Source: Hypsibius dujardini (Eukaryota > Tardigrada > Eutardigrada > Parachela > Hypsibiidae). Taken from it: 30,713 nucleotides of DNA. The position numbers and the translations under genes were made by a program. The stretch spans positions 1 through 30,713 of the forward strand of contig LRSR01011688.1 of NCBI GenBank assembly GCA_001579985.1, given 5' to 3'. Shown here piece after piece: positions 19,075 to 28,885 of this stretch. Within the stretch, counting starts at the first letter, position 1. Every line of letters starts with the position of its first letter. The notes beneath the pieces are model-generated. The model was not told the DNA's origin. It made no database searches and saw only the letters and a program-made list of their open reading frames with translations.

Positions 19075-21066
19075 ATGGCATCCGCGAGGCTGATGCGGAG
19101 TTTCGCGTTGCTGGAGAATTTTATCAGTTGCCGCAACAGAATTCCCATTTGCATCACATGCGCACGCCGGAATCTCTCCTCCCGAACGTTTTCCCACTTC
19201 CCGCTCATTTCGAGGAGCAGAACAACGTTGATGCCGCAAGCTGCAGCGCGATTTTCGTCAACAAAACCGGCTGAAAAGTCCGAGCACAATGAGGAAAATT
19301 CTGCGAGCTCTTCGAGATCGGCGAAGTCTTCCAACCACGGCAAGGGTGTGCCGTACTCGGTGGTGGATGCAGAAAACGACATGGATTACTTCAAAGAAGT
19401 CACACGTCAGACCAGTTATTCCGGTAAAATTTTGGGCTGTAATTTGTTCTAGTCGTTTAGTGAATGGCAAAAATAAACGACGGTTGTTGGATGGTTGATT
19501 GATTGATTAGTGTGCTGTGGACTGTTGTATTGAAAAGGCTTATGTAATCAATGAGTTGATTCATTGATTTTGATTGCTCAACAAATTTCCCCAGATTCGG
19601 CGAAAAACCGCGTCAATTGGAATCAGTTTGTCGATCCGGACCAGCCGGATCCGCGGGACGAGCTGAAGCTCCGCTCAAGCGAAGACCGCTTCGGTCCGAC
19701 CACCAATCCATTGATGTCTTCGGACAAGCCCCGCACCGGCAAGGCCATCCGGATACAGATAGAAAAAGGTAGCCTTTGAACTTTTTGTTTAATATTTTTC
19801 CCAAAATCATTTACCTTCGTTCCAGATTCGACGCATCAGTTTGCGAATTCTGACAAGCCGACTCTGGAGGATCACGATCAGAAGCTTCGCTCGCCGGAAG
19901 AGCGATCCGATCCGTCCACCCACCCGCTGATGTATCCGAAGAAGCCGCGAACCGGCAAGGCCATCGAGACGCAGGAGGAGATTGACGACGTCGACTGGAA
20001 GGCGCTGGAGAAGAACGACCCGGAGAACCGACCGTTTGAGCCGGTCCACGAGTCGGACCCCGAGCTGGCGGAGGTGCAGCCGGCGCTGCAGCCGTTCTCG
20101 CACAATTTGGCCGCCTACGCTAACGTCAACGAAAACGTGCAGAAGTTTGTCGACATGGGCGTGGAGGTGTGGAAGCTCGACAAGGACCCGGAGATGTCGC
20201 AGCGCCTCATGACCGCCGAGTGGGATGTCAAAATTCAAGTACGTCCACGCACCCTCACTCACCCTTTCTCCCGAACAGGAAGAACTTACGACGCTTCGTC
20301 AGATGTTTTGACTCTTTAGTGTGTTCGATGGTTATTTGCATCACCTTTTTTTCTCCAACTATGTTGTCGGTTCTTATAGCCGTGGATCGACTGGCTGAAG
20401 GAGAACGCTCTCACCAACTACGACATCTCCGTCGTGCTGAGCAAACACCCTCGCATCCTCAAAGTCAGCATCAGCGACCTCCAGTCTGTCGCGGACTACT
20501 TCGCCTCCAAGAAGTTCCCTAAAGACGCCATCGGCCAGATCATCGCTCGCACCCCGCAGGTCTTCTCCTGGAGTGCGAAATACATTGACCGTCGGCTCGG
20601 GGCGCTGCAGAAAAAGTTCAAACTCAACGGAGATGAGATGCGCAGCATCATTATCGGCCAGCCCAAGCTGGTCGTCCTCCCCAGCCACCACTGGGACATT
20701 ATCCGGCTGGCGCTGACCAACGAGCTCGGCTTCACCGTTGCCGAGGTCAAGACCCTCCTGCTCCAACGGCCGAAGATCTTCCGGCAAGAGAAGACCAGCA
20801 TTATCGACCGCTTCGACTACCTCCACAATGTCTGCCACTTTCCGCACGCCGCCATCGTGCAGTTCCCCGGCGCGTTGGTGGTGCGCAAGCACGTCGTAAA
20901 GGAACGACATTTGTTTTTAAAATCCATCAGGAGGAATCAGTACGACCCCACGCGACCGGGATATGTCTCGCTGGAGGCGCTGGTCAGTGGGAGGGATGTG
21001 GAGTTCTGCACGGAAGTCGCCAAGACCCCGGTGGAGGTCTTCAATGAGTTCACCAAGACGCTGTAG
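19075..21066 (+). CDS. MTERF3: Mitochondrial transcription termination factor 3 family protein
   Basis: Exons are 19075-19423, 19595-19768, 19826-20238 and 20380-21066, giving 540 aa, longer than human MTERF3 (about 417). The N-terminus MASARLMRSFALL with many Arg/Ser is a mitochondrial presequence. Exon 4 carries the mTERF helical repeats (LSKHPRILKVSISDL, ARTPQVFSWS, GQPKLVVL, LQRPKIFRQEK) and the C-terminal signature VKERHLFL ... QYDP-x-xPGYVSLE-x-LV ... TPVEVFNEFTKTL, nearly as in human MTERF3. Such proteins bind mitochondrial DNA or rRNA and affect transcription and mitoribosome assembly. Exons 2 and 3 are a tandem duplication: each starts after the same phase-1 boundary with Asp-Ser and contains KLRS-x-E-x-R ... 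PLM-xxx-KPRTGKAI. This explains part of the extra length. An in-frame ATG at 18880 would add 65 residues of repeat-derived sequence and is less likely. Confidence 0.93.
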
Positions 21067-21164
21067 TGCTGCGTGTTGTTGTTTGTCGCTCTCATACTTG
21101 TTGATTTGTTTTGCATTAGTCATTTCATGACTAACGGAAAGATAAAACAAAAATTGAAGCCTAA

Positions 21165-21235
21165 ATTCGAAAGTCAGCTGAACTGCGCAGTGCACATTTC
21201 AACAATGTGCGCAATGCACATTTGCAATTAATTCC
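21165..21235. repeat. Dispersed GCGCA/TGCACA repeat, copy between MTERF3 and its decayed tail copy
   Basis: CGAAAGTCAGCTG, CTGCGCAGTGCACA, GTGCGCAATGCACA, TGCAATTAATTCCC in order; the same order with small changes occurs at 23137-23232. Confidence 0.6.
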
Positions 21236-21256
21236 CTCGGTCCTCTTCCGCCTTTC

Positions 21257-21411
21257 GCGTGAAAGAATGGCGCCTTTTTGAAGTCGATCAGGACAGGAGG
21301 AAGCTCACGGGTTATGCCTCGCTGGAGAAGCTCGTCCGCGGACGGGATGCGAAGTCTTGCGCAGAGGTCGCCCAGACGCCAGTGGAGGTCCTCAACAGTT
21401 CGCTGTGTGTT
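21257..21411 (+). pseudogene. Decayed tandem copy of the MTERF3 3' end
   Basis: From 21257 the sequence encodes VKEWRLFEVDQDRRK then GYASLEKLVRGRD and CAEVAQTPVEVLN. This aligns with VKERHLFLKSIRRNQ, GYVSLEALVSGRD and CTEVAKTPVEVFN at the end of MTERF3 190 bp upstream. Only about 50 codons are present; similarity stops before the FTKTL ending and the segment has no promoter or upstream mTERF repeats. Its frame is still open, so it may be fairly young or may simply lie in the N6AMT1 3' flank. N6AMT1 (minus strand) ends at 21472, so the fossil sits in the shared 3' intergenic space. Confidence 0.75.
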
Positions 21412-21471
21412 TGTCCACTCCCTCGGCCTACTGAACTGCATTTCCATCTTCCAGGTTGTCTTCATGTTGGT

Positions 21472-23050
21472 TTAAGTTGGTGTGTCCTTTTGTTTACGAG
21501 TAAAACGAAGAATATGCAGCAGCTCGTTCCGGCATCGCCGACTGAGGATAATATCTGTCTGAAGACCAAGGGCAGAGACCGTCGCTTGGATATCCTCTGT
21601 AAAAGAGCGAAATCGTCAAATTAAATAATTGGAGTTTTGCGTAATATGACACAGAAAACGAACTGCAATATACGTGCAAGAGAATACATAGACACCTCTG
21701 TTAATCGGCAGGAATATCTTCACCTATAACGGCTATTAATCGATTGCTTGATTGAATAGTGGGTCCGATTTTGTGTCAGTCGATTAATTGATTGAATAGT
21801 TGGTCCGATTTCTTGTTCATTCTTTCCCTCCTGTTTATTTTTACTCCACATACCAATATTATTCTCTTTCAGCGCAACGCAATACATCGCTCCGTCGCGG
21901 GACAGCAGTTCCACGGCTTGAGGGAAGAATTTGTCCAGCACTTCCCGTCCGTTGACGCCGCCCGCCCAAGCTTTACTGGCAAGATCTCCCGTTTCGAGCT
22001 GGCGGAGATGTTAAACCACGGTATGGTTGAGTATAAATAACCGTGAGGAATTCGCGCCGTCTCACCTCTTCCGTGGTAGTCACGACGTACGGCGGGTTGA
22101 ACAGGATGAGATCAACGGTGCCGTGGGAGACCGGAAGCAATCCGGTTGCCTATAAACAAGTGACTCATCAGGACTACTAAGTATACGCCAATGTTTTTTT
22201 ATTGAATGAGATAAGTCCAGAAATGGATGTTTTAGAATGGTGAATTGAGAGTTTCTTACTAAATTTCCGAGAACGGTGTCGAAGACCGCCGACTTCCGAT
22301 TAACGTTCCCGGCAAATGTGGCCTGTGTCGCCTGCACAGCGCTCGGATTAATGTCCACGCATCTAGAGGTGGAAAAAAAGGATCATCTGAATTTATTCAA
22401 AATGAGATGGAACAAGTCAACTATCCGGTTCAGATGTGTGAGTGGCCGTAAAGCGTCGATTGATTGATTGATGGTCACCCCGTGCTAGGCGTCGATTGAT
22501 TGATTGATCACCACGTGCTTAAATCAAAATTAAATATCGATTAACATTTTTGAAGATCTTCAGTAAAGGTGTATTTTATGTTTCAACAAGCAAAGCGACT
22601 GATTTAAACTTACAGCATAAAGCATTCGGAAAGTCCATGAAGATTTTGGCAGATAAAGGTGCTGATAATTCCAGAACCGCATCCAATTTCCAGGCAAATT
22701 GACGGTCTGAATTCCACCAATTTGTATAAAAACTGACAAAAAGGAGTCAATAATTTTTTCACTTACTTCAACTTCGTGATAAATTCCCAATTCAGTTCCA
22801 GTGCGTCCAAAAAGAGAAACGAGTCTTCCACCGGCTCGTAGACACTTTCAAACCTACAAAAGAATGATTTTTCAAATGCAACAACGATCCCATCAATCAA
22901 TCAACGCATACAACAGCGCCGGCTACAGACAAAGGTGTGCGTCAATCTATCAAGCCATTGAATGAACAAACTGAATGGTTGGCGTCGACTAATGACTACG
23001 GCTAACCGAGCTTCCGAAAGATGTCCAGTTCGAGGAGTGGAAAATGCCAT
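21472..23050 (-). CDS. N6AMT1: N6AMT1/HemK2 protein-glutamine methyltransferase, seven exons
   Basis: Exons in order of transcription are 23050-23007, 22853-22767, 22706-22614, 22362-22260, 22149-22066, 21998-21854 and 21596-21472, giving 226 aa (human 214). With TRMT112 the enzyme methylates the Gln of the GGQ motif in release factor eRF1. The start MAFSTPRTGHLSEA resembles human FATPFHGHVGRGAF, then VYEPVEDSFLFLDALE, the SAM-binding LEIGCGSG (residues 49-56), CVDINPSA, the catalytic NPPY (127-130), AWAGGVNGREVLD and LKEN. The C-terminus matches human GLQ...LSR...L-x-ILRFT. For exon 3 the first AG after the branch region would break the frame; the in-frame acceptor is ATTCAG before 22706. 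An in-frame upstream ATG at 23083 is possible. It is head-to-head with CCS (400 bp apart). Confidence 0.94.
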
Positions 23051-23449
23051 GAAATGATGAACGTCGGTGGAAAAGTTTGCCAAACTACAGAAGGAATCTC
23101 AACTTTCGAAGGAAGAAAAGTAACATTTTCGAATGCACGAAAAGTCAGCTGTTTTGTGCATGGCACATTGAATGCGCAACGCACACCAAATGTAGCGCAG
23201 CCTGCGCAACGCACACATGCAATTTGATTCCCATGTGATTTCCCATGACTGGCATATTTCCTCGAGCTTCAATAAATTCTTTGGTATCCGTGATTGTTGA
23301 TCGGAAAAAGGAATAACGCCTGGAAGTCCGTTGCTATTTATTTGTGGGGATTTAATGGGGAATACGGGCAGTATGGAGGGCTCTCCGACAATTTCTCCAA
23401 CCATTGCTTCTGTAAGACGCTTCCCACGCGTGAAAGTTCCGAAACCTTT
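23051..23449. promoter_or_regulatory. Shared N6AMT1/CCS head-to-head promoter region
   Basis: The 399 bp between the two start codons must hold both promoters. Most of it (about 23137-23232) is a copy of the dispersed GCGCA/TGCACA repeat with the shared CGAAAAGTCAGCTG lead-in. No TATA box is evident. Confidence 0.4.
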
Positions 23450-26424
23450 ATGCTGTACGTTTCACGTCGATTATGGTATCAACAGATAGAGTTTGCCGTT
23501 AAAATGTCTTGCAAGAACTGCGAGGCGGCTGTGAGAAAAGCCCTGGGAGATGTTCAAGGTTTGTCGCTGGTTGCGTTAGATTGATTGGTTGATTGACGCT
23601 GACTCTTGTGTTGTTTGCTGTGGCTTTTTCTGCTTTTAGGCATTGACTCTGTGGCTGTCGATCTAGCCAAGGAGTCGGTTATTGTCCAGACATCTCTCAC
23701 GTCAAGTGTGGTTCAGAATTTAATCGAAAAAAGCGGGAAGAAAGCTGTCTTACGCGGAGTCGGGGCACCGGGTATGAAATGTGGCCGGTTGATCGATTGA
23801 TTGTTTTGTATTTTTTATAACGACTTGATTGATTGATATATATAGGTTATTGTTAAACTGATTCATGGGGGCTTTCGTTGGGGGTTTTTTTCAGGTACCC
23901 AATTAGGCGCAGCGGTCGTGGAATTTTATGGAATGGGCGGGGTGAAGGGAGTGACACGGTTTGTGCAGTTGAGCGAGAATAAATGCCTGATTGACGGCAC
24001 CATTGACGGTTTATCTCCGGGACGACATGGATTTGCGGTGTGCGAGAGCGGCGACCTCAGCCAGGGCTGTGAGAGGTTAGTGTTAGTCTAAGCTTTAAGA
24101 TGTTGGCACGGGATATGTAGAACTCAGGCCGGTTGATTGCCCAATCGATGGTCGAAGTGGACATACGGTTGATTGATTGGTGAATGGATTGATTGATTGA
24201 TTGACGTCTTCATTTATGGAATTTGAATGAATTGATTAGTTCCCCTCAAGTTTTCTTGATTTGCCCCGTTGCACTGCCATTATAAGAGCTTTTTAGGGAA
24301 CATTTTTTAGCTATGTTCGAATTGAAAATTCCACACCTGATACGCGTCGGCACCGTAAACGAGACTGGACTATGGGCACTCTTCATGCTCGTGAAAATTA
24401 GCGTATGCTCGCGATCTCAAGGGACACTTTTCTGCCCTACCCGTAGATTATAACCAACCCGGACCGTGCCTATTCAGTGCCGTTCACCAAATTACCACTG
24501 TAGGGACAAATGTACGGAGAAGCACAACTGTACAATCAATCGATCGAGCACAACGAGTAAGCTGTAAGAAAACAGCCAATCAGAGAAGAGTGAATTCGAA
24601 TGAACGTTCAATCGAGTGCAGGGCCATACCGAGGGAAGGCGGGGCTTAGCTGTCCCTTGAGATCGCGACCATACGGTAGCGTCCTTCGAGTTGGTGGTCA
24701 ATTTGTGTGATTTCTTCTTCTCGTATATGAATTCATTGAGTTGAAATGTCTTTAATAGAGGGTCGTGCAGGCGAAAAGCGTGAGAGTTTTTGTGCGTTTT
24801 CGAGCGAAATTTCAAGTCTGAGCGTTGACCAGTGATTGAATTCTGCTGTGGGTCGCCAAAGACCTTCCTCTGAAACGTCCTCAGTTCGCGAAGTTTTCCG
24901 GTTTCCATTACAGCGCTAGAATGTCTGCCACCAAAAATAAGTTTGGGCGCAGTTTCCGGGTAAACGTGGGAGTTCTCCGATGCTGGAGAATGGCGGTCAC
25001 TTCCGCGGCATTTAGAGCTTTCCATTTTGGTCGCCGCAAATTGTCCGCTCGTCATCGCTCTAATTCGCGCTTTTTCATGTTCAGTCGAAACATTTGCATC
25101 TACACGGTCAAGATTTAGCATTAGTGCAGCGAAGCTGTTGGCATAGGACTTCTCCGAGGCACGAGAGTGGCGGGCACTGCAGCTTGAGCTGAAGATTTCC
25201 CATTTTAGATCGCCGCAATCTTTTCTTTGTAAAGGCTGCTTCCTGTCTCCGACATTAAATTTAAACTCCTGGGATCATTTTTCAAGAACATGGGAAAGTT
25301 CCGTGCTTTCAGGGAGGAAATCACCTGTGATCGGTTACCCATTGCCATTGTAATTTACTTACGCGATCGTCCTTGACTTTCTTCTTAATGAGTGACGTCA
25401 AGGGTTTTTCATAATGAATGCGTGTATAATTTGGACACACCCCCTTGTTAAGCTGTCTACTGTAGAGACTGCAGACGTCTGCAGTCATTAACCGAACCGG
25501 GCAGTTACATGTGACGTCACGAACGGATGGGCGTGTTCAGCGTTCGGCTTGACCAATCACGCACGTCGAAAAGCTTGACCCTTGTCTTCCGCTTGAAATG
25601 TGATGAACGAAGAAACTGTTCCATTGGCAGGTTTAATGTGTTTTTTTAAGTTTGAACACATTTTGGGTCAACCAAATTAGGAAATATTTTTCAAGCAGTT
25701 TTAAAGGGAAGAGATGATAGTTGAAGATTACGCGTGTGGAATCCTTTTTTCTATTTCCATTTTTTGTATTGGCAGTGTGGGAAATCATTACAACCCGACC
25801 AAGGCCGACCACTCCGGACCAGATTCGCCGACCGGTGTAGGTTTTTTGCTATGCTTCTATTATTTCCGAGGAAATTCTTATGAGGGTAATTTAATTACTT
25901 TGGTATTTTTGGTTTTGGCATTTTGTTTCATCAGCACGTCGGCGACCTGGGCAATATCCTCGCGGACGCCACCGGTAGAGCGTCCTTTCGCTTTGAAAAC
26001 AACAAAATCAAGCTGCTTGATCTGATTGGTCACGCGGTGGCGATCCACGCAGGGGAGGATGACGGCGGCAAGGGGACGGGTGGAAGCTCCAAGATCGACG
26101 GGAATGCCGGTCCCAAGTGCGTTTATTTCCATTCCATTAACGTGCAAAATATGCTTTAATATTTAAATAAATTGATAAATCACAGACGCGGAAGGTTTTA
26201 TTTAAAAATTGGAATTTTTTGCGATGTAAAAGGTTAAATTTTATCCGTAAATTACTTTCAGTGGAAAATTGTTGATATTGTTAAATTTTGTTCGCCCTTT
26301 CAGGTTGGCCTGTGGCATCTTAGCTCGATCTGCCGGAATCATGGAGAACGAGAAGAAAATCTGCAGCTGCAGCGGCGAAACTTTATGGGACGAACGGGAC
26401 ACTGCCAAATCCAAATTTAATTAG
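23450..26424 (+). CDS. CCS: Copper chaperone for superoxide dismutase, six exons
   Basis: Exons are 23450-23558, 23640-23771, 23895-24075, 25776-25836, 25935-26116 and 26304-26424, giving 261 aa (human 274). CCS loads copper into SOD1 and forms its disulfide. Domain 1 has the copper motif MSCKNC (MxCxxC) followed by EAAVRKAL. Domain 2 is SOD-like ([58 protein letters not shown]). Domain 3 carries the CXC motif KKICSCSGE. The SOD zinc ligands (His in NHYNP, ADHSG, GHVGD and the Asp after it) are kept, but the copper HxH of the GFHVH/GLHVH motif is AVC here. The start at 23450 is the only nearby in-frame ATG before the MxCxxC motif's own Met. For exon 4 the in-frame donor GTAGGT (25837) is chosen over GTGTAG. 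Intron 3 is 1.7 kb, far longer than the rest, and holds a transposon-like insertion. Confidence 0.94.
24401..24676. mobile_element. Non-autonomous DNA transposon (MITE), TA-flanked, Tc1/mariner-like
   Basis: Terminal inverted repeats of 25 bp (CGTATGCTCGCGATCTCAAG... at 24402-24426 and its reverse complement at 24651-24675) match at 24 positions. One further unmatched base on each side brings the ends to TA dinucleotides (24399-24400 and 24677-24678), as expected for a TA target-site duplication. The 276-bp length and lack of a transposase frame fit a MITE. No second copy is in the window. Confidence 0.65.
24492..25121 (-). CDS. Hypothetical antisense ORF nested in CCS intron 3 (doubtful)
   Basis: An ATG-initiated 209-codon frame with no homology that I recognise. 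It is not built from the microsatellites, but its 3' part runs into the MITE, which argues against an old gene. It is basic in its first two thirds and has a hydrophobic stretch near the C-terminus ([20 protein letters not shown]). Two CRE octamers and a CCAAT box lie 270-440 bp upstream in its own orientation. It could equally be a chance ORF. Confidence 0.15.
   Translation of the reverse strand: MLNLDRVDANVSTEHEKARIRAMTSGQFAATKMESSKCRGSDRHSPASENSHVYPETAPKLIFGGRHSSAVMETGKLRELRTFQRKVFGDPQQNSITGQRSDLKFRSKTHKNSHAFRLHDPLLKTFQLNEFIYEKKKSHKLTTNSKDATVWSRSQGTAKPRLPSVWPCTRLNVHSNSLFSDWLFSYSLLVVLDRLIVQLCFSVHLSLQW
25393..25557. promoter_or_regulatory. CRE/CCAAT cluster inside CCS intron 3
   Basis: Two full palindromic CREs TGACGTCA (25393-25400 and 25512-25519), a perfect 20-bp palindrome around an ACGT core (25467-25486) and CCAAT (25553-25557) fall within 165 bp. 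This density resembles a promoter or enhancer. It could drive a short CCS transcript from exon 4 or an antisense transcript; both are inference. Confidence 0.45.
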
Positions 26425-27372
26425 CCAGAAAAAAAAGTTATCCCATTCCGAAGAGTCCTCTTAAGATTTTCATCCGTTCGTCCTCCGGTTTTCGAATGTG
26501 ATTCTAGAAATATCAGACAAAAATGGTTCTATAACATTACAGCATGTCTTTGTCTTTGGGAAATATACACAAGACAGAGTACAGTAATGCTCACAAATAG
26601 ACTGGAGCTCACTCCAGTACAGTAAAGTACGAAAGTACGTGTATACTAATAACGGTAGAATATGTCCAGACGTGGAATGGTGGTAACGGATAAGGCCTTG
26701 TTTTGCAGTCCGGGCCTTGACGGATTAGCAGACGCGACAAGACCCCTCCGAAAGAGGAAGGGAAGCGATTGTCTATAGCATCATTTTTGCTTCATGTCTC
26801 TTTCAAGATTGGAACGGCATTATACTGCGCACGAGCGCCCTGAACGTCGGTCAATAAGTAAGCTGAAAAATAATGACGAGAACACTGAAAACGTGGTGAG
26901 TTTCTGCGTGGAAATTTTATCAACTTAAGTTCAACGCTCTCAAAAATAAACAGACCGCAAGTCATGTTCGAGTGCACAATGAAAAGTGTCAAGTCAGAAG
27001 GAACACAGTTCGTTCAAGACGAACAAATATAACAAAATGAGAAAGTCATAAATCAGTGAATCAATGCTTAAACCACTTGCAGAGACCGTTGCCGTCACGT
27101 TTAATCAACCAATCAAGAGGCAGGATTACATTTCAAATTATGCTAAACATTTTTTCGTGGAACAGATTTATCAAAGAGTCGTTCCAAAAGTCTTCACTTA
27201 CTTCGTGTGATCTGATTGAAGACCTTAAACGGAAAAAAATCACATAAAGATAAGCGTGGCCGTCAAAGTTCCAAAGAGGAAGGAACAAAGCAGAAACAAC
27301 GGAACAAAGAATTGTACAGAATTCTTTGTAACAGGTACAGAACAATTAGTAGGAACAAACAACGAACAATAG
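26425..27372. other. Spacer: CCS 3' flank and unassigned sequence
   Basis: The first 150 bp (to about 26570) are also present after the copied CCS tail at 28886-29020. Further on there is CTGGAG-CTCA-CTCCAG (26603-26618) among TACAGTA words reminiscent of Tc1/mariner ends, without a matching partner. Nothing codes convincingly. Confidence 0.5.
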
Positions 27373-28885
27373 AACAGAACATTTGAAAGAATCACCATTG
27401 TGGCAACAGAAGTTTCAAAATTCGGACGAAGGAAAGAAAACAAAAGTTTGGTGAATATTGGAAGGAGGCTAAAAAGTACAGGAAACATTAGAACAGAGAA
27501 TAATAAGTACATCCAACATAACTTCGACGCTGCCAACGGTGTCGCTACCGACGGTGTCGCCAGTCTGCAGGCCTCTTTCGCTTCCCTCAACGACGCCGTT
27601 CGCGTCAATACCGTTCGCATCTTCCAGGACGGCGACTACGTGTGGGCCCACACCGACTATCAGCTAGACGGTTCAACAATTGCCTCTGACATTTTCCGCT
27701 TCGAAAACGGACTCATCGTGGAGCACTGGGACAGCCTTCAAGCTAGGATTATTTAAATCACAGATTTTGGTTTAAATTAATTTGAAAATCGGCACGTGAA
27801 TAAAAAAGTTAAATTAAATTAAATTAAATAACAAAATAAAGTTTAAAAAAAAGTTAAATTAAATTAAATAATTAAATAAAGTTAAATTACATTACAAATA
27901 ATATAATTTCGAAAATACAATATAGCTACAATCTAATCTAATATTTCAATCAAAATTGTTCCTTTCCCGGTTTTCAGTTTAAATTGATTAAAATTAAATG
28001 TGCATGCCTTACCATGTAAGAATAACAAATCTAAACAATAATTTTTAAGAGCAAGGCCGGACGCAATCCCAGCGGACATACCATGATCGATGGTCCAACC
28101 CTCGCGGTGGAGGATGCAGGGGAGGATGACTGCGGCAAGGGGACGGGTGGAAGCTCCAAGATCGACGGGAATGCCGGTCCCAAGTGCGTTTATTTCCATT
28201 CCGTTAAACGTGCACAATATGATTAATAATTGTCGTAAGTTGATGAATCACAGACGCGGAAGCTTTTTCCGTCAAAATATATTTTATTTGAAAAAGGCAT
28301 TTTTCACAATTTGTAAATGTTTGTAATGTAATACATTGTACTTATCTATCATTTTTATTAGCAACTGATTTTTTTAATCTAAATATATTTTAAATATCGA
28401 GTTTGGATTTTTTGGCGATTTCTTTTTTTTCTAAAATATATTAAATCGGGTAGTTAATAAATAAATAAAATTATAAAATAAAATTCCAGTGGAAAAAATC
28501 TTGATGATTTTGCATCTCGCTAACTCGGGATCAAATGTACTTATAAAATATTGCAAATTTTCTGAAAGCTTCTTTAAATTGAAACTATTTTATTTAAACA
28601 AAATTGTGGTCTAAATTAACATGTAATTACCTCGCATTATTATTGCTCACTTAATAAATTTGGGTAATTTTAGTATTATTAAATTTTAAATATCGAGTCT
28701 GATTTTTGAATGAGAATATTTCTCAATGTGTTTAAATTTATTTAATAATTTAATAGTTAGTTAAATTGTTAAATTTTGTTTGCTGTTTCAGGTTGGTATG
28801 TGGCCAATCTGCCGGAATCATAATGAACGACAAGAAAATCTGCAGCTGCAGCGGCGAAACTTTATCCAAATCCAAATTTAGTTAA
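27373..28885 (+). pseudogene. Chimeric locus: copied SnoaL-domain segment joined in frame to copied CCS 3' end
   Basis: 27502-28099 is a copy of 6866-7432 of the first astacin-like gene (KYIQHN ... FRFENGLIVEHWD, the intron, then NPSGHTMIDGPTLA). At about 28100 it passes without loss of frame into a copy of CCS ([20 protein letters not shown]), the CCS intron and its last exon (LVCG ... KKICSCSGE, stop 28883-28885). Possible exons are an open 5' part to 27741, then 28050-28183 and 28792-28885, all phase-consistent. Against function: no ATG precedes the SnoaL part in frame (open from 27373 without Met), and the first donor is GC (27742) where the parent has GT; unspliced, the frame ends at 27756. 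The CCS last exon has lost codons only in multiples of three. An upstream first exon cannot be excluded, so this is either a recent chimeric gene or a decaying one. Confidence 0.7.

Larger units (their letters stand above)
24076..25775. other. CCS intron 3: long intron with MITE-like insertion, CRE/CCAAT cluster and an antisense reading frame
   Basis: This 1.7-kb intron contrasts with 60-190 bp for the other CCS introns. It contains (TTGA)n near 24170-24205, a TIR element at 24401-24676, an antisense ORF (24492-25121) and a CRE/CCAAT cluster at 25393-25557. No recognised protein domain is encoded. Confidence 0.6.

Noticed and set aside
26575-26645. TACAGTAATGCTCACAAATA resembling a Tc1/mariner terminal repeat
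   Set aside because: No partner inverted repeat or TA-flanked second end was found in the window.
26795-26850. U6 snRNA-like words (ATTGGAACG, CTGCGCA)
   Set aside because: Only short matches in the wrong spacing; the rest of U6 is absent.
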